Assembly (NCBI GenBank): GCA_922989275.2
Contig: OV277856.1
Span: forward strand, 87,439,038-87,503,037
Direction: 5' to 3'
Source of the DNA: Gari tellinella
Lineage: Eukaryota; Mollusca; Bivalvia; Cardiida; Psammobiidae
Length of the DNA: 64,000 nt
The notes under the pieces: model-generated
Told to the model about the DNA's origin: nothing
What the model saw: the letters and a program-made list of their open reading frames with translations, nothing else
The model's database searches: none
Part shown: piece after piece, positions 21,633 through 32,548 of the stretch
Position numbering within the stretch: the first letter of the stretch is position 1
Layout: each line of letters starts with the position of its first letter
Program-made: the position numbers and the translations under genes

Positions 21633-24600
21633 CGCGTTTGAAAATACAAAGAATAATAGAAGGCGTGTTCAGTCGTTTTTTATCTTTATAGTTATTTATA
21701 CTTTTGACGGTCCGGTTTTTGCCGGAATATTTTACCTTTTACGTCTATATATATACTCACATCGAGTGACCTTGAATGTCAATGTAAACATTATTTCCTA
21801 ACTTCAGTAATCTGTCACCAAAACTCAATTACATCTCAAATCCTTAAAATGTTCCTTTTCAAGGAGGCCAACTTGTTAATCCCTTTCATCACCCAAAGTT
21901 ACATCCTTTCAACCATATTATATCGTCTATACTAAGAATGCTGTTATATCAAAGTTATATTTAAAGCACTTTGATCGCAGAAGTGTCGATACGAGAGTCA
22001 GACAGTTCGATCCTGATCAGATGACGCGTAGCGCGATTACTGGTTGGGCTCTAAACTGTTTGCAAAGCTGCCTTTTCTCGCATTTCTCAGTTAAACTGAG
22101 TATTAAAGCTAAATAAATCTACGGTAGAAATATAAAAAATGAGTGATCTGCATAAAACTACTATCTGCATTAAAGTAACTATGAAACTAAATACTTGGCT
22201 CGGCGTCAAGTGTAAGAATGGAAAGCTATTTTGTTAGTTTAAAACCTGTTTTATGCAGTGTAATGTACCATATATAGTATGCAAACAGGAATAGGATAAC
22301 ATTAACCTACTTACATCACTTCATCTCTCCTGTCCTAGTAATTTGCTGGTTGATACTGTCACATGGAATTAATCGCTTTCATTATTTTGATCAGCGTTAC
22401 CTGATACCTAATCGTAAAACGCTCTCGAAGAGAAGCCGCAATTAGCACAGAACACTACTATAGTATCGATAGAAATATAATATGTTCAAGACATCAAACC
22501 GGCTATTCATTCACTTCAAAATGAATGCGTTCGGTTTTGTATTTCTTTCTCAACAGTTTGCATTGTACTGGGTAATATCTAGGATACGCGAACAAAATAT
22601 AACGTATTTTAGCAACCACTGAAATAGAGTATATAATTATGTTTAAGTAATAATACAGGTGGCAGCTTCCCATTTTGAACCCACTCATGCTTAAACGCGC
22701 CATTTGCAAAGTACGTACCTGGGGAAAATACAAATGCCCTATGCATACAGTGAAAACCCGGAATAGATGTCTCATTAGTTGCAACATCCTAGCTGTATTG
22801 GTGCTGAATACAGTGACGATCTCCTAGGAACTCTTCAAAGGCGCAAGCCGTATGTGATTCACAGGCGTTCTTTATAATTGTAACACTGCGGGTGTGTAAA
22901 GTCTTGTAACATGCATCTTAAATTGAGTTTCACTCTGATTTAGAGTGTACCACCGTAAACGGGGGACGTTTTTATAAATAGTCGGTCATTTTTGGTAAAT
23001 ACGATCCACAACCCTCTCTCACTACAACTTCCATATATGGAAGGTGTAGTAAAACGCCGCACATGTCAAAATGGCACAAAATTCTCTAATATTCGTATTT
23101 AAGCATAATACTCGTTTTAAACCTAACATCTTTCACCATTTTAGTAATAAAATAGATGTTTTAGTTTACCTAGAAAAAATTATCCTGGAACTTAACAGTA
23201 TTTCCATAGCAGAAAAGTTAATATATATGTACACCGGAAGGCATATCAAGCATGCCCCAGTGCTGTCTTGGCTTCGGAAATCAAAACAGAAAGTGAGTCG
23301 ACACTAGCTGCGATAACGTATCTCTAACTCTGGACCAAAGGTCCAACAAAGCTACGATTCCATAACACCTCTACAATGAAGCAAATTCTGAAGCAGTTGT
23401 TTATATATTTTATTTGTTCAAACAGTTGATAATTAATCTTTAAACTAATATTTAACAGTAATTTTGGGACCTAACCTGCTTCAGTAAATTAGTAACCAAT
23501 CCGAAGACTATTAGAAAAGTATTCAGTTTCGACCCATTTTCTGTTTTGAGATTTATACATCTCGACAGTATAAAATCAAATTTCGTTTCTACCAACTTTT
23601 AATTTGATTAGATGCAGACGAATTCGGCATCAGGTGATAAAAGGGTTTAAACGCCGGAGCTAGTGTATTTGAAATCGGAGTCAGTGAACATACCGACGTA
23701 GTAATTTGCTATCAAGCAAAGTATTTAACAAATAAAGATCAAATACCGTCATTATGTAAAGTTCGGAAGACGTAATTCTCACCTCCAAAATGCTAAAAGA
23801 ATGGTGTCCGTTACAAACACTTTCTGAGCCTTATCAGACACCGGATTACCCGGCGTCTAACCAGGCTCTAAACATTTGCCGTTCAGATTAAAAAGGAAAT
23901 GTGGAACATTTTTAAACAGCCATAAGTTTCATTCTAGTTTGCTTTTATTAACGGTAAATAATGACGGATTTGCAACTGCATTGGCTAGGCTCCGTTAAGA
24001 ATGTTAAACTTCTTGTATTATTAAATATAATGTAACGTAACATAGTTATCAAAATGAGTGTATTCATTAAACAGAGATGAATACATTTAACTCAGAGACA
24101 TAGTGACAATGCACAGCGACAATAAACTTTATGTCTAGATAGAGAAAGCCTTGTAGCGGCATAATTTGAAAAACTTTCTAATTTGTAAAAAAAATTTACA
24201 AATCATATAAATTTTTACAAATCATGTTTTCACAGTCGACATGATTTGTTAAAAAAAACATGATTTGTAAAAAAAATAACAAATCATGTCGAATACCGGC
24301 ATCTGTGAATTTGATTCAACATGATTTGAAAAATAAAGTTAAAAAAAGTTTCTATAAAGGCTGGTATTATATAACATGCATATACTAAGCATTTATAAAA
24401 GTATTTCCGGCACCGCAACACAGTGAACACAGTTGAGTGATTTGAACGGGAAATTAGACAGTCAGTAGAAATAATGCCTTCATAAATGACATGCATGTGT
24501 TTCTCATGGAGCTGCACATTTTGAATGGAGACATGTCAAGGTCATCCTTAAAGGTCAAATATTTAGGTCAATGTCATAGCTTTCAAGCCAGTAGATAAAT

Positions 24601-25353
24601 ATGTAATTACTTCATAATCGGCATGTATAATCATCATCATTAAGCGCAGATTGAGGAATATTTCTCGAGAAGGGGTGGGGGAGTATGTCAAATAATGATG
24701 ACCTTTATCTAACGGTTTTCGTAGTTGGAATGAGTCCGGCCAATCTTTAGGGGTCCAATCATTGGGGACGGACTTTTTACTATACCAAAACCCTAATGGA
24801 TCCGCGCATGATCATCATCATTCGCGTCAGTATGGAAGGGGGAATGTAATATTAGAGTGCCCCGCCGTGCTACTGGTCAGGCTTTAGTCACACCTTACAG
24901 TCATGGGACATAATAATTATTACTCATCCACCCACTAAAAATTACTATTTTTCATGCTTTTCGTCAGTTTGAGACAGTGGAGAATTTCATCTTCTGTTTT
25001 ACCCAATCATACAGTACACCAACTGATAGCAAAAACATTTTTTGTCATAAATGTGTAAAGTTTTGGCATGAATTTGGAAAAGAATTTTGTTGCTAATTAT
25101 TTGTAGAAGACACTGTAAATTTCATAAACAGAGTTCTAAACTAAGTAACAATGGTAACATAAACTCATTATTTATTGACAACTCACTTTTCATTCTGTTC
25201 CAAACACTTTGGACATTTATATAAAATCAAACATAAACTTTTTGAATTAGTTGTAAAAAAGATGACCAATTTCGAAATCCGGTTTTACAGATGCATGGTC
25301 GCCTACCATCCCACATACTTTGGCATAAAAGAGAAACTGTTGCCCCTAATGCT

Positions 25354-25371
25354 CCCCCCCCCCCCCCCCCC
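25354..25371. repeat. C18 homopolymer
   Basis: Eighteen C's on the plus strand. It is a likely site of sequencing or assembly length error and gives proline- or glycine-rich open frames that should be ignored. Confidence 0.97.
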
Positions 25372-25614
25372 GGCAATATTTCTGGAACCACCTTCACACC
25401 CTCCCCCGTTGTCAACAACATGTGACCCACAACTTCCAATATATCCCTACCCCTTACTCCACCTATTCCCGTTTGTCACCCATCCCTCTCAATTGTCAAA
25501 ACGCCTCTACGCCCATGCCATCTGGAACCTGTTACATATTTCTCCCTGCAACTTTCAAGATTCGTCCATGAATCTTGCTTCATCAGATAATTATATTACT
25601 CACCATGTTGCTAT

Positions 25615-25960
25615 GTGGCTTGCTGAACGGCTAGCTAGATGTCTGGTTGTCTGGCTGCCCAGTTGCCCGGCTGTGTGACTTGTTGGATGACTGGCTGTCT
25701 GGCTTGTTGGTTGCATTGATGACTCGTTAGCTGAATGCTCATTCTTTGACTGGCTGCCATGTTGGCTGGTTTACTGGCAACCATGCTGTTGGGCTGACTG
25801 GCTGGCTGACTGGCTTGCTGACTGGTTGAATGGCTGGCTAAATGGCGAAATGGATGACTGACTAGTCGCCTGACAGGCTTGCTAGTTGGTGAGCTTGCTG
25901 CCACGCTGTTTGGCTGGCTAGTTGTTTGGCTGCTTTGCTTTCTGGCTATTCAGCCGCCTT
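25615..25960. repeat. Degenerate TGGC/TGACTGGC simple-sequence tract
   Basis: About 340 bp built from variants of CTGGCTGACTGGCTTGCTGA. The four-base step keeps recurring without a fixed period. It produces the SQPASQP-type open frame on the minus strand. Cryptically simple DNA inside the foldback element. Confidence 0.85.
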
Positions 25961-26379
25961 GCAAAATTATGAAGGAATTAAATCTACTGGCTCAAATGTT
26001 ATGACCTTGACCTATACACAGTGCTCCCTCTCTACAACGACACCTAATGGGATACACAGATTGTGTGCGTTGTTCGGATAGAGTCGTTAAAGGGATGGAA
26101 ACTGACTTACATTTGCAAACAGCTTGAATCGAGATCAGACGCTGTGTAACGCGGCGTTTGATTTTTGTTCAAACTGTTTGTCAATCGTCATTAATTTATT
26201 TTTTTGTCAAAATGTCAATTTTGTCATTTTGAGAAAAACAGCAGACGACAGCTTTTAGCAGATGCTATTGCAGCAATAAAAGCATTAGACATAATTGTCC
26301 TGTTAAGGGAACTGCGGTGAGAGTTTTTGGAGGGAGGGGTCGTTGTTTGGAGGGACCATAGAGGGAGGTAATGCTGTAT

Positions 26380-26632
26380 TTGACCTTTGACATTGAAAGA
26401 AGACATTGACATGCCTCCTTTCAAAATGTGCAGCGACATGTACATGAGATGCACTGGCATGCCAATTATGAGGTAATTATATCTACTGGCACAAAAGTTA
26501 TAACATGACCTATACATTTGACCTTTAAAGGATGACATTGACCTTAGCATGCCTCCTTTCAAAATATGCAGCTCCATGAGATACACATGCATGTCATTCA
26601 TGAAGTAATTATTTCTACTGACTGTATAATTT
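26380..26632. repeat. Two tandem units of the foldback arm (about 125-138 bp)
   Basis: Units 26380-26517 and 26518-26632 both contain GCCTCCTTTCAAAAT-TGCAGC, a GAGAT-CAC-GCAT step, and TGA-GTAATTAT-TCTACTG. A third partial unit (ATTAAATCTACTGGCTCAAA ... GACCTATACAC) lies at 25970-26025. Tandem growth of the arm explains the unequal arm lengths. Confidence 0.7.
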
Positions 26633-26896
26633 CACAATCAAATCACTCAACTGTATTCACTGTGTTGCAGTGCCGGAAACACTTATATAAATACTTAATA
26701 ATTATAAGCACGCTATATACTATATGAAGATCAAATTCACAGATGCCGGTATTAGACATGATTTGTAAATTTTTTACAAACCATGTTTTTTTAAAAATCA
26801 TGTCGACTATGAAAACATGATTTGAATTTGTTTCAAATCATGCCGCTACAAAGCCTGTCTGCATTAATGAAAATAATACGTTGTGTAGGGTGTTAA

Positions 26897-27288
26897 CGTG
26901 AAAAGCACCAGGTTGTGGGTATCCAGTATGTTGGGCAAACCGGTCGTCCCCTCAAAACTAGGTTTAATAAACATCTTCGTACTTGTAGAAACAAAAAACT
27001 GAGGAACTTCCTGTATCAACATTTTCGGAAATCTGGACATGGATTAGATTTTACTTCAATTCAATCTATTGAACATATTACGTATGATATAAATGCTACT
27101 AATAGTTTCAAATGTAAGGCTAGATTTATAACGGAATTAAAATGGATTAAACATTTACAGATACCCTTTCCTTTAGGCTTGAATGATAAAATATACCAAT
27201 CTGGCAATATTTCTAAAGAACCTTCAATTGATATTTTTTCGATTTATTCTACACGCAACCGTAAATCTAGATCGCATGGTATTCTATA
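26897..27288 (+). pseudogene. GIY-YIG endonuclease domain of the Penelope element
   Basis: Frame 2, starting just after TAA at 26894. It reads VGIQYVGQTGRPLKTRFNKH (GIY-YIG motif with the conserved Arg), then YQHFRKSGHGLDFT (the conserved His region) and ITELKWIKHLQIPFPLGLND (the catalytic Glu helix). Such domains nick DNA to prime reverse transcription. The usual CxxC before GIQ is absent because the start is truncated. The frame ends with HGIL and a stop at 27286-27288. Coding continues in another frame (NGNIKRKLRQS), so one indel lies near 27275-27290. Confidence 0.85.
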
Positions 27289-27294
27289 AATGGA

Positions 27295-29621
27295 AATATT
27301 AAACGTAAATTACGTCAGTCGATTTCTGTTACAGATTTGCATAATCTGCTGTTACGTTCTGGTAAACGTAAAATGCTTTCTCGGCTTTCTTCGTTGTCAT
27401 TGTCGTCTTTAAGAGATATTGACGACAAGGCTGATAATATAATTTTACGCACAGATCCTCTGTATTATACTGCAGGTTTAATACAAAGTTATACTCAGCA
27501 TGTTCTAAGACCTCATATTGATTCTTTAAACGATCACAAAATATATTTCATTAACGTCCCTTTTTTCAATAAAGGTATTGATTCATAGATTTACAAAGTA
27601 TTATCCGAAACAAAAATGTGATGAATGCTATTCCAAATTATTTCAAAAATTATTTGCTATAAGTATAATAAATCTGTAAGAGGGTTAATTGTTAACTACA
27701 ATATAATTGTTTCTGATCTTAAAATACTCGAAAACACACCAGATACACGAGACTGTACCTCCTCTAAATTCTGCTACGCTCCAGTGGGTCATATAATAAC
27801 AGGCAATTTTGATATCATAAAAGATAAATGCATCAGAGCGCTTTTGAGTAAGGGACCTAAATTTAGATTACCTGCCTTAATTGATTTCGATACTTGCCGC
27901 AATCATATTTCGGAAGCTTTGAATAATTATAGTACCAACTCGTGCCGAAGAGAACATGCTGAAAATGACGCTCTTTCAAAATGGAAATAATTAATTTTTG
28001 ATATTATCGATACCCGGATTTCGTTCTATTTATCCAATAACCATCTTTTACCGCCTCAACCTAAATTTGACATCCGTCACTTAAAGAAGGGCATACAAGA
28101 CTTTCATTCCAAGTATGTACTCGTTCCTGCAGACAAAGCATCCAATAATGTGATAATTGTATGACGATTACATTATGTTGATACTTTAAACCAGGAACTT
28201 GTGAAAACCAATTCCTATACATCAACCAATTTAACGGAGCGTAATGTAGTATCTGATCATCTTGATACATGTGAACAATTAAAAGCTGATGTCAACATTA
28301 CATGTCATAAACTTTCGACTATGTACTGGATACCAACACTCCACAAAACACCATATAGGTCTAGTTTTATTGCTAAATCAAGTGCATGTACTACTACTAA
28401 GCTTTCCAAACTTTTGACATCGTCTTTAATTAACGTCAAAGAACATGTTCAAAGGTATTGTGACAAGACTTACGAAAATTCTGGACTTAATCTGTGTTGG
28501 TCTATCAAAAACTCGAATGAAATTTTGACAAAGCTTGAACATAGAAAATACCAAGCTTGCAATATAAGTACGTATGACTTTTCAACACTATATACTACCT
28601 TACCTAATAATTTAATAAAAGCTAAAATTATACAACTTATTGAAACGACTTTTGCCAGAGAAAGGAAACTATTTCTGGCGTGTAATACTGATCGATCATT
28701 TTTTACAAATGCCACGGTTAAGCATTACACTATGTGGACTTGCACCGATGTCTTTAAATCACTATCATTTCTTCTGGATAATATTAATGTACGTTTTGGG
28801 AGTACCATGTACCGCCAAGTGATTGGCATCCCTATGGTTACAAACTGTGCGCCCCTTGTCGCAGACCTATGTTTGTACTGTTATGAGAGGGACTTTATGC
28901 TTAGTTTAAAACCTGATACACAGGCAGATATGAACGAAGCCTTTAACAATACATCGCGCTATCTAGATTATATTTTTAAAATAGACAACCCATATTTTTG
29001 ATACGTTGTTTCCTTTTATTTACCCAAAAGAACTACGCCTTAATAAAACAAACGAGTCAAATTTATCGGCACCATTTTTAGATTTGGATCTTTTAATAAA
29101 TAACGGAACTGTTTCTTCTAAGATTTACGATAAACGAGATGATTGTAAATTATCCTCATCTAGATGACGATGTTCCCCGTTCTACATCTTACGGGGTTTA
29201 TATTTAACAACTTATTCGTTTTGCTAGGGCCTGTACCTCTGTTGAGGACTTCCACATTCGTAATAAAACGATTACTGAAAAGCTTCTTAAACAGGGGTAC
29301 AGATTTCATAAACTTCGTAAAACATTTTCTAAATTATTTTATAGAAATGTTCCCCTCATTAACAAGTATAAATGTAACTTAAAGTCTTTTCTGTGGCAAG
29401 GTATTTCACATCCGGAGTTTTATGGTGATGTGATTTACAGACCTCGTAAGATTCTTGGACAGATGCATTTTCAAAACCTGTTTGTGACACGTATTAGATC
29501 TTTCCCCCAAAAAGATTATGATTCAACTATATTGCTGCGCACTTCACGTTTGGTTATCGATCAATCTACAATTGATAACTATGCTTTCCTCTTTGGTTGT
29601 GCGACGACAGACATGGCTTAG
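27295..29621 (+). pseudogene. Linker and reverse transcriptase of the Penelope element, with TGA and frame breaks
   Basis: Mainly frame 1 to about 28999. Segments: GKRKMLSRLSSLSLSSLRDI; a short two-indel excursion at about 27580-27660; CYKYNKSVRGLIVN; DTRDCTSSKFCY...GHIITG (linker with a CxC-type site, first Cys replaced by Arg); YVLVPADKASNNVIIV followed by in-frame TGA (28162-28164); STMYWIPTLHKTPYRSSFIA; motif A YDFSTLYTTLP; motif B IGIPMVTNCAPLVADL (Gly to Val at 28837-28839); motif C RYLDYIF (second Asp to Tyr at 28969-28971). A 1-base insertion near 28999 shifts the frame to LSAPFLDLDLLINN. The thumb and C-terminus (ARACTSVEDFHIRN, HPEFYGDVIYRPRKILGQ) end at TAG 29619-29621. TAA at 27988 is a simple stop mutation. 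Confidence 0.85.
28162..28164 (+). other. In-frame TGA in the RT, candidate selenocysteine codon
   Basis: The frame is unbroken on both sides from 27991 to 28998 except for this TGA. Before it stands VPADKASNNVIIV, after it RLHYVDTLNQEL. Related RTs commonly have a cysteine at this position, to my recollection, and TGA for Cys is the usual Sec exchange. With the SECIS-like hairpin at the stop codon, selenocysteine insertion in the ancestral element is plausible. A nonsense mutation of TGT/TGC to TGA is the alternative in this damaged copy. Confidence 0.5.
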
Positions 29622-29686
29622 CACTACATGATGATGTATCTCTAAAGCCGTCCTTAACCGGGAGAGTTATGTCGGATGTTCGTGCT
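29620..29686 (+). promoter_or_regulatory. SECIS-like element at the PLE stop codon
   Basis: Helix I AGCAC (29620-29624) pairs with GTGCT (29682-29686). After an internal loop (TAC / GTTC) comes the core ATGA (29628-29631) opposite GGAT (29674-29677), the UGA/GA quartet of SECIS elements. Helix II GATGTATCTCT (29633-29643) pairs with AGAGTTATGTC (29663-29673) with one mismatch. The apical loop opens with AAA (29644-29646), 12 bases after ATGA, where SECIS elements carry their conserved AA. CCG/CGG can add a mini-stem as in form 2. SECIS elements recruit SBP2 and EFSec to read UGA as selenocysteine. This one begins at the stop codon itself, unusually close. Confidence 0.6.
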
Positions 29687-30112
29687 TTGTTTTGTCTCTC
29701 CCTCTCTGTCGTACCCTGAACCCATCCATGTCTTACAGTTATTCGTGACTACAGACTAATCGCTTAAGTGCAATTTGACCGTTGCCATAGTGGGTTATTT
29801 TTAACACGGGCTTGAATGTTTAATACATGCATTTACTTACTGTGCTGGCGGTCTTTTTGATTGTAAGGTTGTGGAACAGGGTTTATATGTTATGTACACT
29901 GTTCGTCTTTATAGGTGAATATAGGAGATAAGAGTGAGGTTGGGCGCCCCTAAACCAAGGTTTAACCCCCCAGTGGTTGTTAATAATTAATTGATAATTA
30001 ATTATTGATTGCTGCTGACCGTACCAAGGCGGGCTCCTATATTCACTTTGCTTAATCTTTGTCTTGCGTGTTGTTTTCTATTTAGTGTGTAGATGGAGGA
30101 ATGGGATTGCGC

Positions 30113-30160
30113 GCGTGTGTGTGTGTTTGTTATGGTATGAGTGTGTGTGTGTTCTGCTTG
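30113..30160. repeat. GT-rich microsatellite in the PLE tail
   Basis: GCGCGTGTGTGTGTG and GTGTGTGTGTG blocks separated by TTTGTTATGGTATGA. This is the same (CA)n site as at 9059 and 16533, inverted. Confidence 0.9.
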
Positions 30161-31221
30161 AGAGGTGGGTGTATTGTTTGTGTTGCGTTTCCTGCTAGAG
30201 TCTTTCGTATTTAGAAAATAGCAAATGCTGAAAATAAACCATAATGGTGTTAGAAAAACTGAAAACGTATGTTGCTTGTTTATATTGCCATGAACCTAGA
30301 TTTATGTAAGATGTACTGATACGCTATCTATATTAATATTGTACTTAAAATATTTGATATTGTATTATTATTTAACTCTAACATTTTGTTTTGATATATA
30401 CATGTATTAGGAAACGAGTGATTGGTTAAAATATAGAACCAGCAGCAAATTAAATGTCATGATTAATATCTTATTTATTTTATTCTATGCAGTAGATAGT
30501 TCTAGATTTAGGATTGAAAAGTGGTTATTTGTTTGTAATATCGAAACAGTACGTTACAGAGGTGCGTGCTATTCCAATCACGATTGTCGTCAGTGTGACG
30601 AGACTGGTAGGCTGACTCTTTGATATGATGATTTATTGTTAGCCTTGTGCAATTAGCGAGCTGTCCATATCTCAGAAGGCCCTGTATAGAAATTATGAAT
30701 ATCACTCATCTCTATGGCAACGCTTTGTTGAGCTATATCTGTTGAACATCGTCAATAAAAATAAAGAGACAGTGTCGATGTCTTGAACTTGATTTATGCC
30801 ACGCAATTCATGCAAAGATGTAGATGGGGTTTACAACGAGAAAACGGCATGCTTACGTTGGTTGTAGAACTGCTATATATATCCACAGTTAATATTGAGT
30901 TAAGCGACTACTCTTCAAAGATTGGTATGACTCTTCTCAAGCAGAACGTTGCTTAATACGAAACAAAAGAAAAAGCGAAAGCTCCTATAAAAGCTTTTTG
31001 ATTTAGTTATATCTTGCATTAAGCTGTCCTAAATCCGACTAATTTATAATCATTTCAATAACCGCTTAACATAAGTTTGAATGTATCACAATATGATATT
31101 ATTTAACCCTTTCACTCTCAATGACTCTATTAAGCACATTTGCAAACAGTTCAGTTTAGCCCTCGTGGAATATAAAACACATGCCTACAAATATGCATTC
31201 ACAACATAGATCTTGACGGTG

Positions 31222-31850
31222 ATTTTTGAACTGGTACTCATCACTTTTCGTCAATTTTCGTCGATGAAGTTGGGATTTTCCGTTGAATGTTTTGATAAAA
31301 ATCAATAAATATTTAGCAACATATATTGTCGATGATGTTTGAACTGGCACTCTATGCATATTCCGCCTTTTTCCGTATGCTATTTTTATTTTCCGGAAAA
31401 AATCGAGATTTAGCCACTGAACTGTGACTATCAATCATAATCTGTTACACAATCAAATATAGCTCAGTGGTTCAAGCATCGCACTGCCAATATCAGGATC
31501 GTGAGTTCGAACCCCGCCATAGTACTTTTACATATACATGTATGTATGAGTCTTTTTCTTTTGTCGGGTAGACGTATGCTTGTGAGATTTTTTTTATAAA
31601 ACAATAAAAAGTAGATTTTACGTAGGTTCTGATATAAACAGAGAATAAATTCATAAAAAGGTTCGATCCCATAACCTCTGTCCACCGATTCAGCGACACA
31701 TGCCACTGAGCTACTGTGCACATATTGCTCTTTAAATGCATGTGCAGTATATGTTGCTTAATATTTATTGATTTCATCAAAACAGTCAACGGAAATTCCC
31801 GAATTCATCGTCGAAATTGTACGGAAATTGATGAGTGCAAGTTCAAAAAT
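31222..31850. repeat. Inverted repeat enclosing two convergent tRNA-like modules
   Basis: Arms 31222-31320 and 31753-31850 are reverse complements over about 98 bp (ATTTTTGAACTGGTACTCAT ... ATCAATAAATATTTAGCAAC on the left). Between them lie a plus-strand tRNA-like block (A box TAGCTCAGTGG 31460-31470, B box GTTCGAACC 31505-31513) and a minus-strand one (same A box at 31713-31703, B box GATCGAACC at 31669-31661). The two blocks face each other with about 150 bp between their B boxes. Either two SINE-like units are joined tail to tail, or this is one inverted-repeat element with pol III boxes on both strands. Confidence 0.75.
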
Positions 31851-32548
31851 AAAAAAAAATTGTTTTCCGGAAGATTAAATTATTAAGTAATTGTTCTGTA
31901 AACCACTTGACTGTCATGAAGTCGTCATTTTTAAAAAAAGGCGTTAAGAACTTTTCTAATAGTTTCTATGTGACTAAAACTATTAAGCTCTATATACAAG
32001 TATGGTTACGTAATTGGAGCGCAATGGAAAACTTTTATATCTGTTGAAAATGACAGTTTCAGTGACATAGGTTTGACCCAATTAGAGGTATTTCATACAG
32101 ACATACGGTGTTTTATTGATCAAAATCACAGATAAACATTTTATCTTACTGCAATGTTACATTTAGAGCCCGCGTTACAAATGTAGCTCTTTAACATGCC
32201 TATACAAACGTTATTAGGCATATGCAACTAATACAGCACACAGGTCACGGTCAAGGCCATCTGCCATACAGGATTATTACACCTCGCGTCGAGTAATAAT
32301 GTTAATTTCCCATCGACCAAATGAAAGCATTTTGCATGTCTTTGACATTTATCAAAAAACAAAAGTCACTATGTGATATTCTTTTCGCTATGTGAATGCC
32401 GCAGAAAATTTATACCGGCAGGTAACTCAGCGTTTAGCACTTTGTACGAGGTGCTTCCCTTTGTCCACTCCTTACAAAAAATTAAGCGTCTAGACAACCA
32501 CATCATGCTTTTTCTGACCCAGATTACTGTCATCAGACGACACAAGAA

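Larger units (their letters stand above)
20446..24141. other. Mostly unrecognised sequence
   Basis: Holds a tRNA-like sequence (21088-21152), a hammerhead-like motif (21612-21632) and a small CACCGGATTACCCGGCGTC palindrome (23838-23870). Other frames, such as 22503-22787 minus and 23071-23307 plus, are open but match nothing I recognise. Confidence 0.5.
24142..26858. mobile_element. 2.7-kb foldback element with about 400-480-bp inverted arms
   Basis: The left arm (24142-24627) and right arm (26457-26858) are reverse complements. They share the TTGTAGCGGCAT end, several CATGATTTGT/ACAAATCATG boxes, ATACCGGCATCTGTGAAT, TTTCCGGCACCGCAACACAG, GACATGCATGTGT, AGCTGCA-ATTTTGAA and a GTCAAATGT..AGGTCA segment. 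The terminal 150 bp are themselves full of nested palindromes. The interior holds a C18 run, a TGGC-rich tract and repeated GACCTTGACCT-type units. No transposase frame is seen. Whether it moved as one unit is inference. Confidence 0.7.
26885..30212 (+). mobile_element. Naiad-like Penelope element (N-terminal GIY-YIG), near-complete copy
   Basis: Reading left to right: a GIY-YIG nuclease segment, a linker with a CxC-type site, reverse transcriptase, a stop codon with a SECIS-like hairpin, a 3' UTR that matches the PLE tails at 8967 and 16448 in inverse orientation, a GT microsatellite (30113-30160) and the terminal TTTCGTATTT. Canonical Penelope elements have GIY-YIG at the C-terminus. The N-terminal order seen here is that of the Naiad/Chlamys group, known for insertion near microsatellites and, in clams and spiders, for selenoprotein members. 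The 5' end is missing or lost at about 26885, almost touching the foldback element. Several indels and stops make this copy inactive. Confidence 0.88.

Noticed and set aside
25175..25904. Proline-rich and SQPASQP-rich open frames
   Set aside because: Created by the C18 run and the TGGC simple-sequence tract.
26310..26370. GGAGGGA-rich tract as a G-quadruplex promoter
   Set aside because: It is a piece of the CCCTCTC hairpin family and there is no gene downstream.
31460..31523. Functional tRNA gene (and its minus-strand partner at 31661-31713)
   Set aside because: The arms do not form a full cloverleaf; the blocks lie inside an inverted repeat and look repeat-derived.
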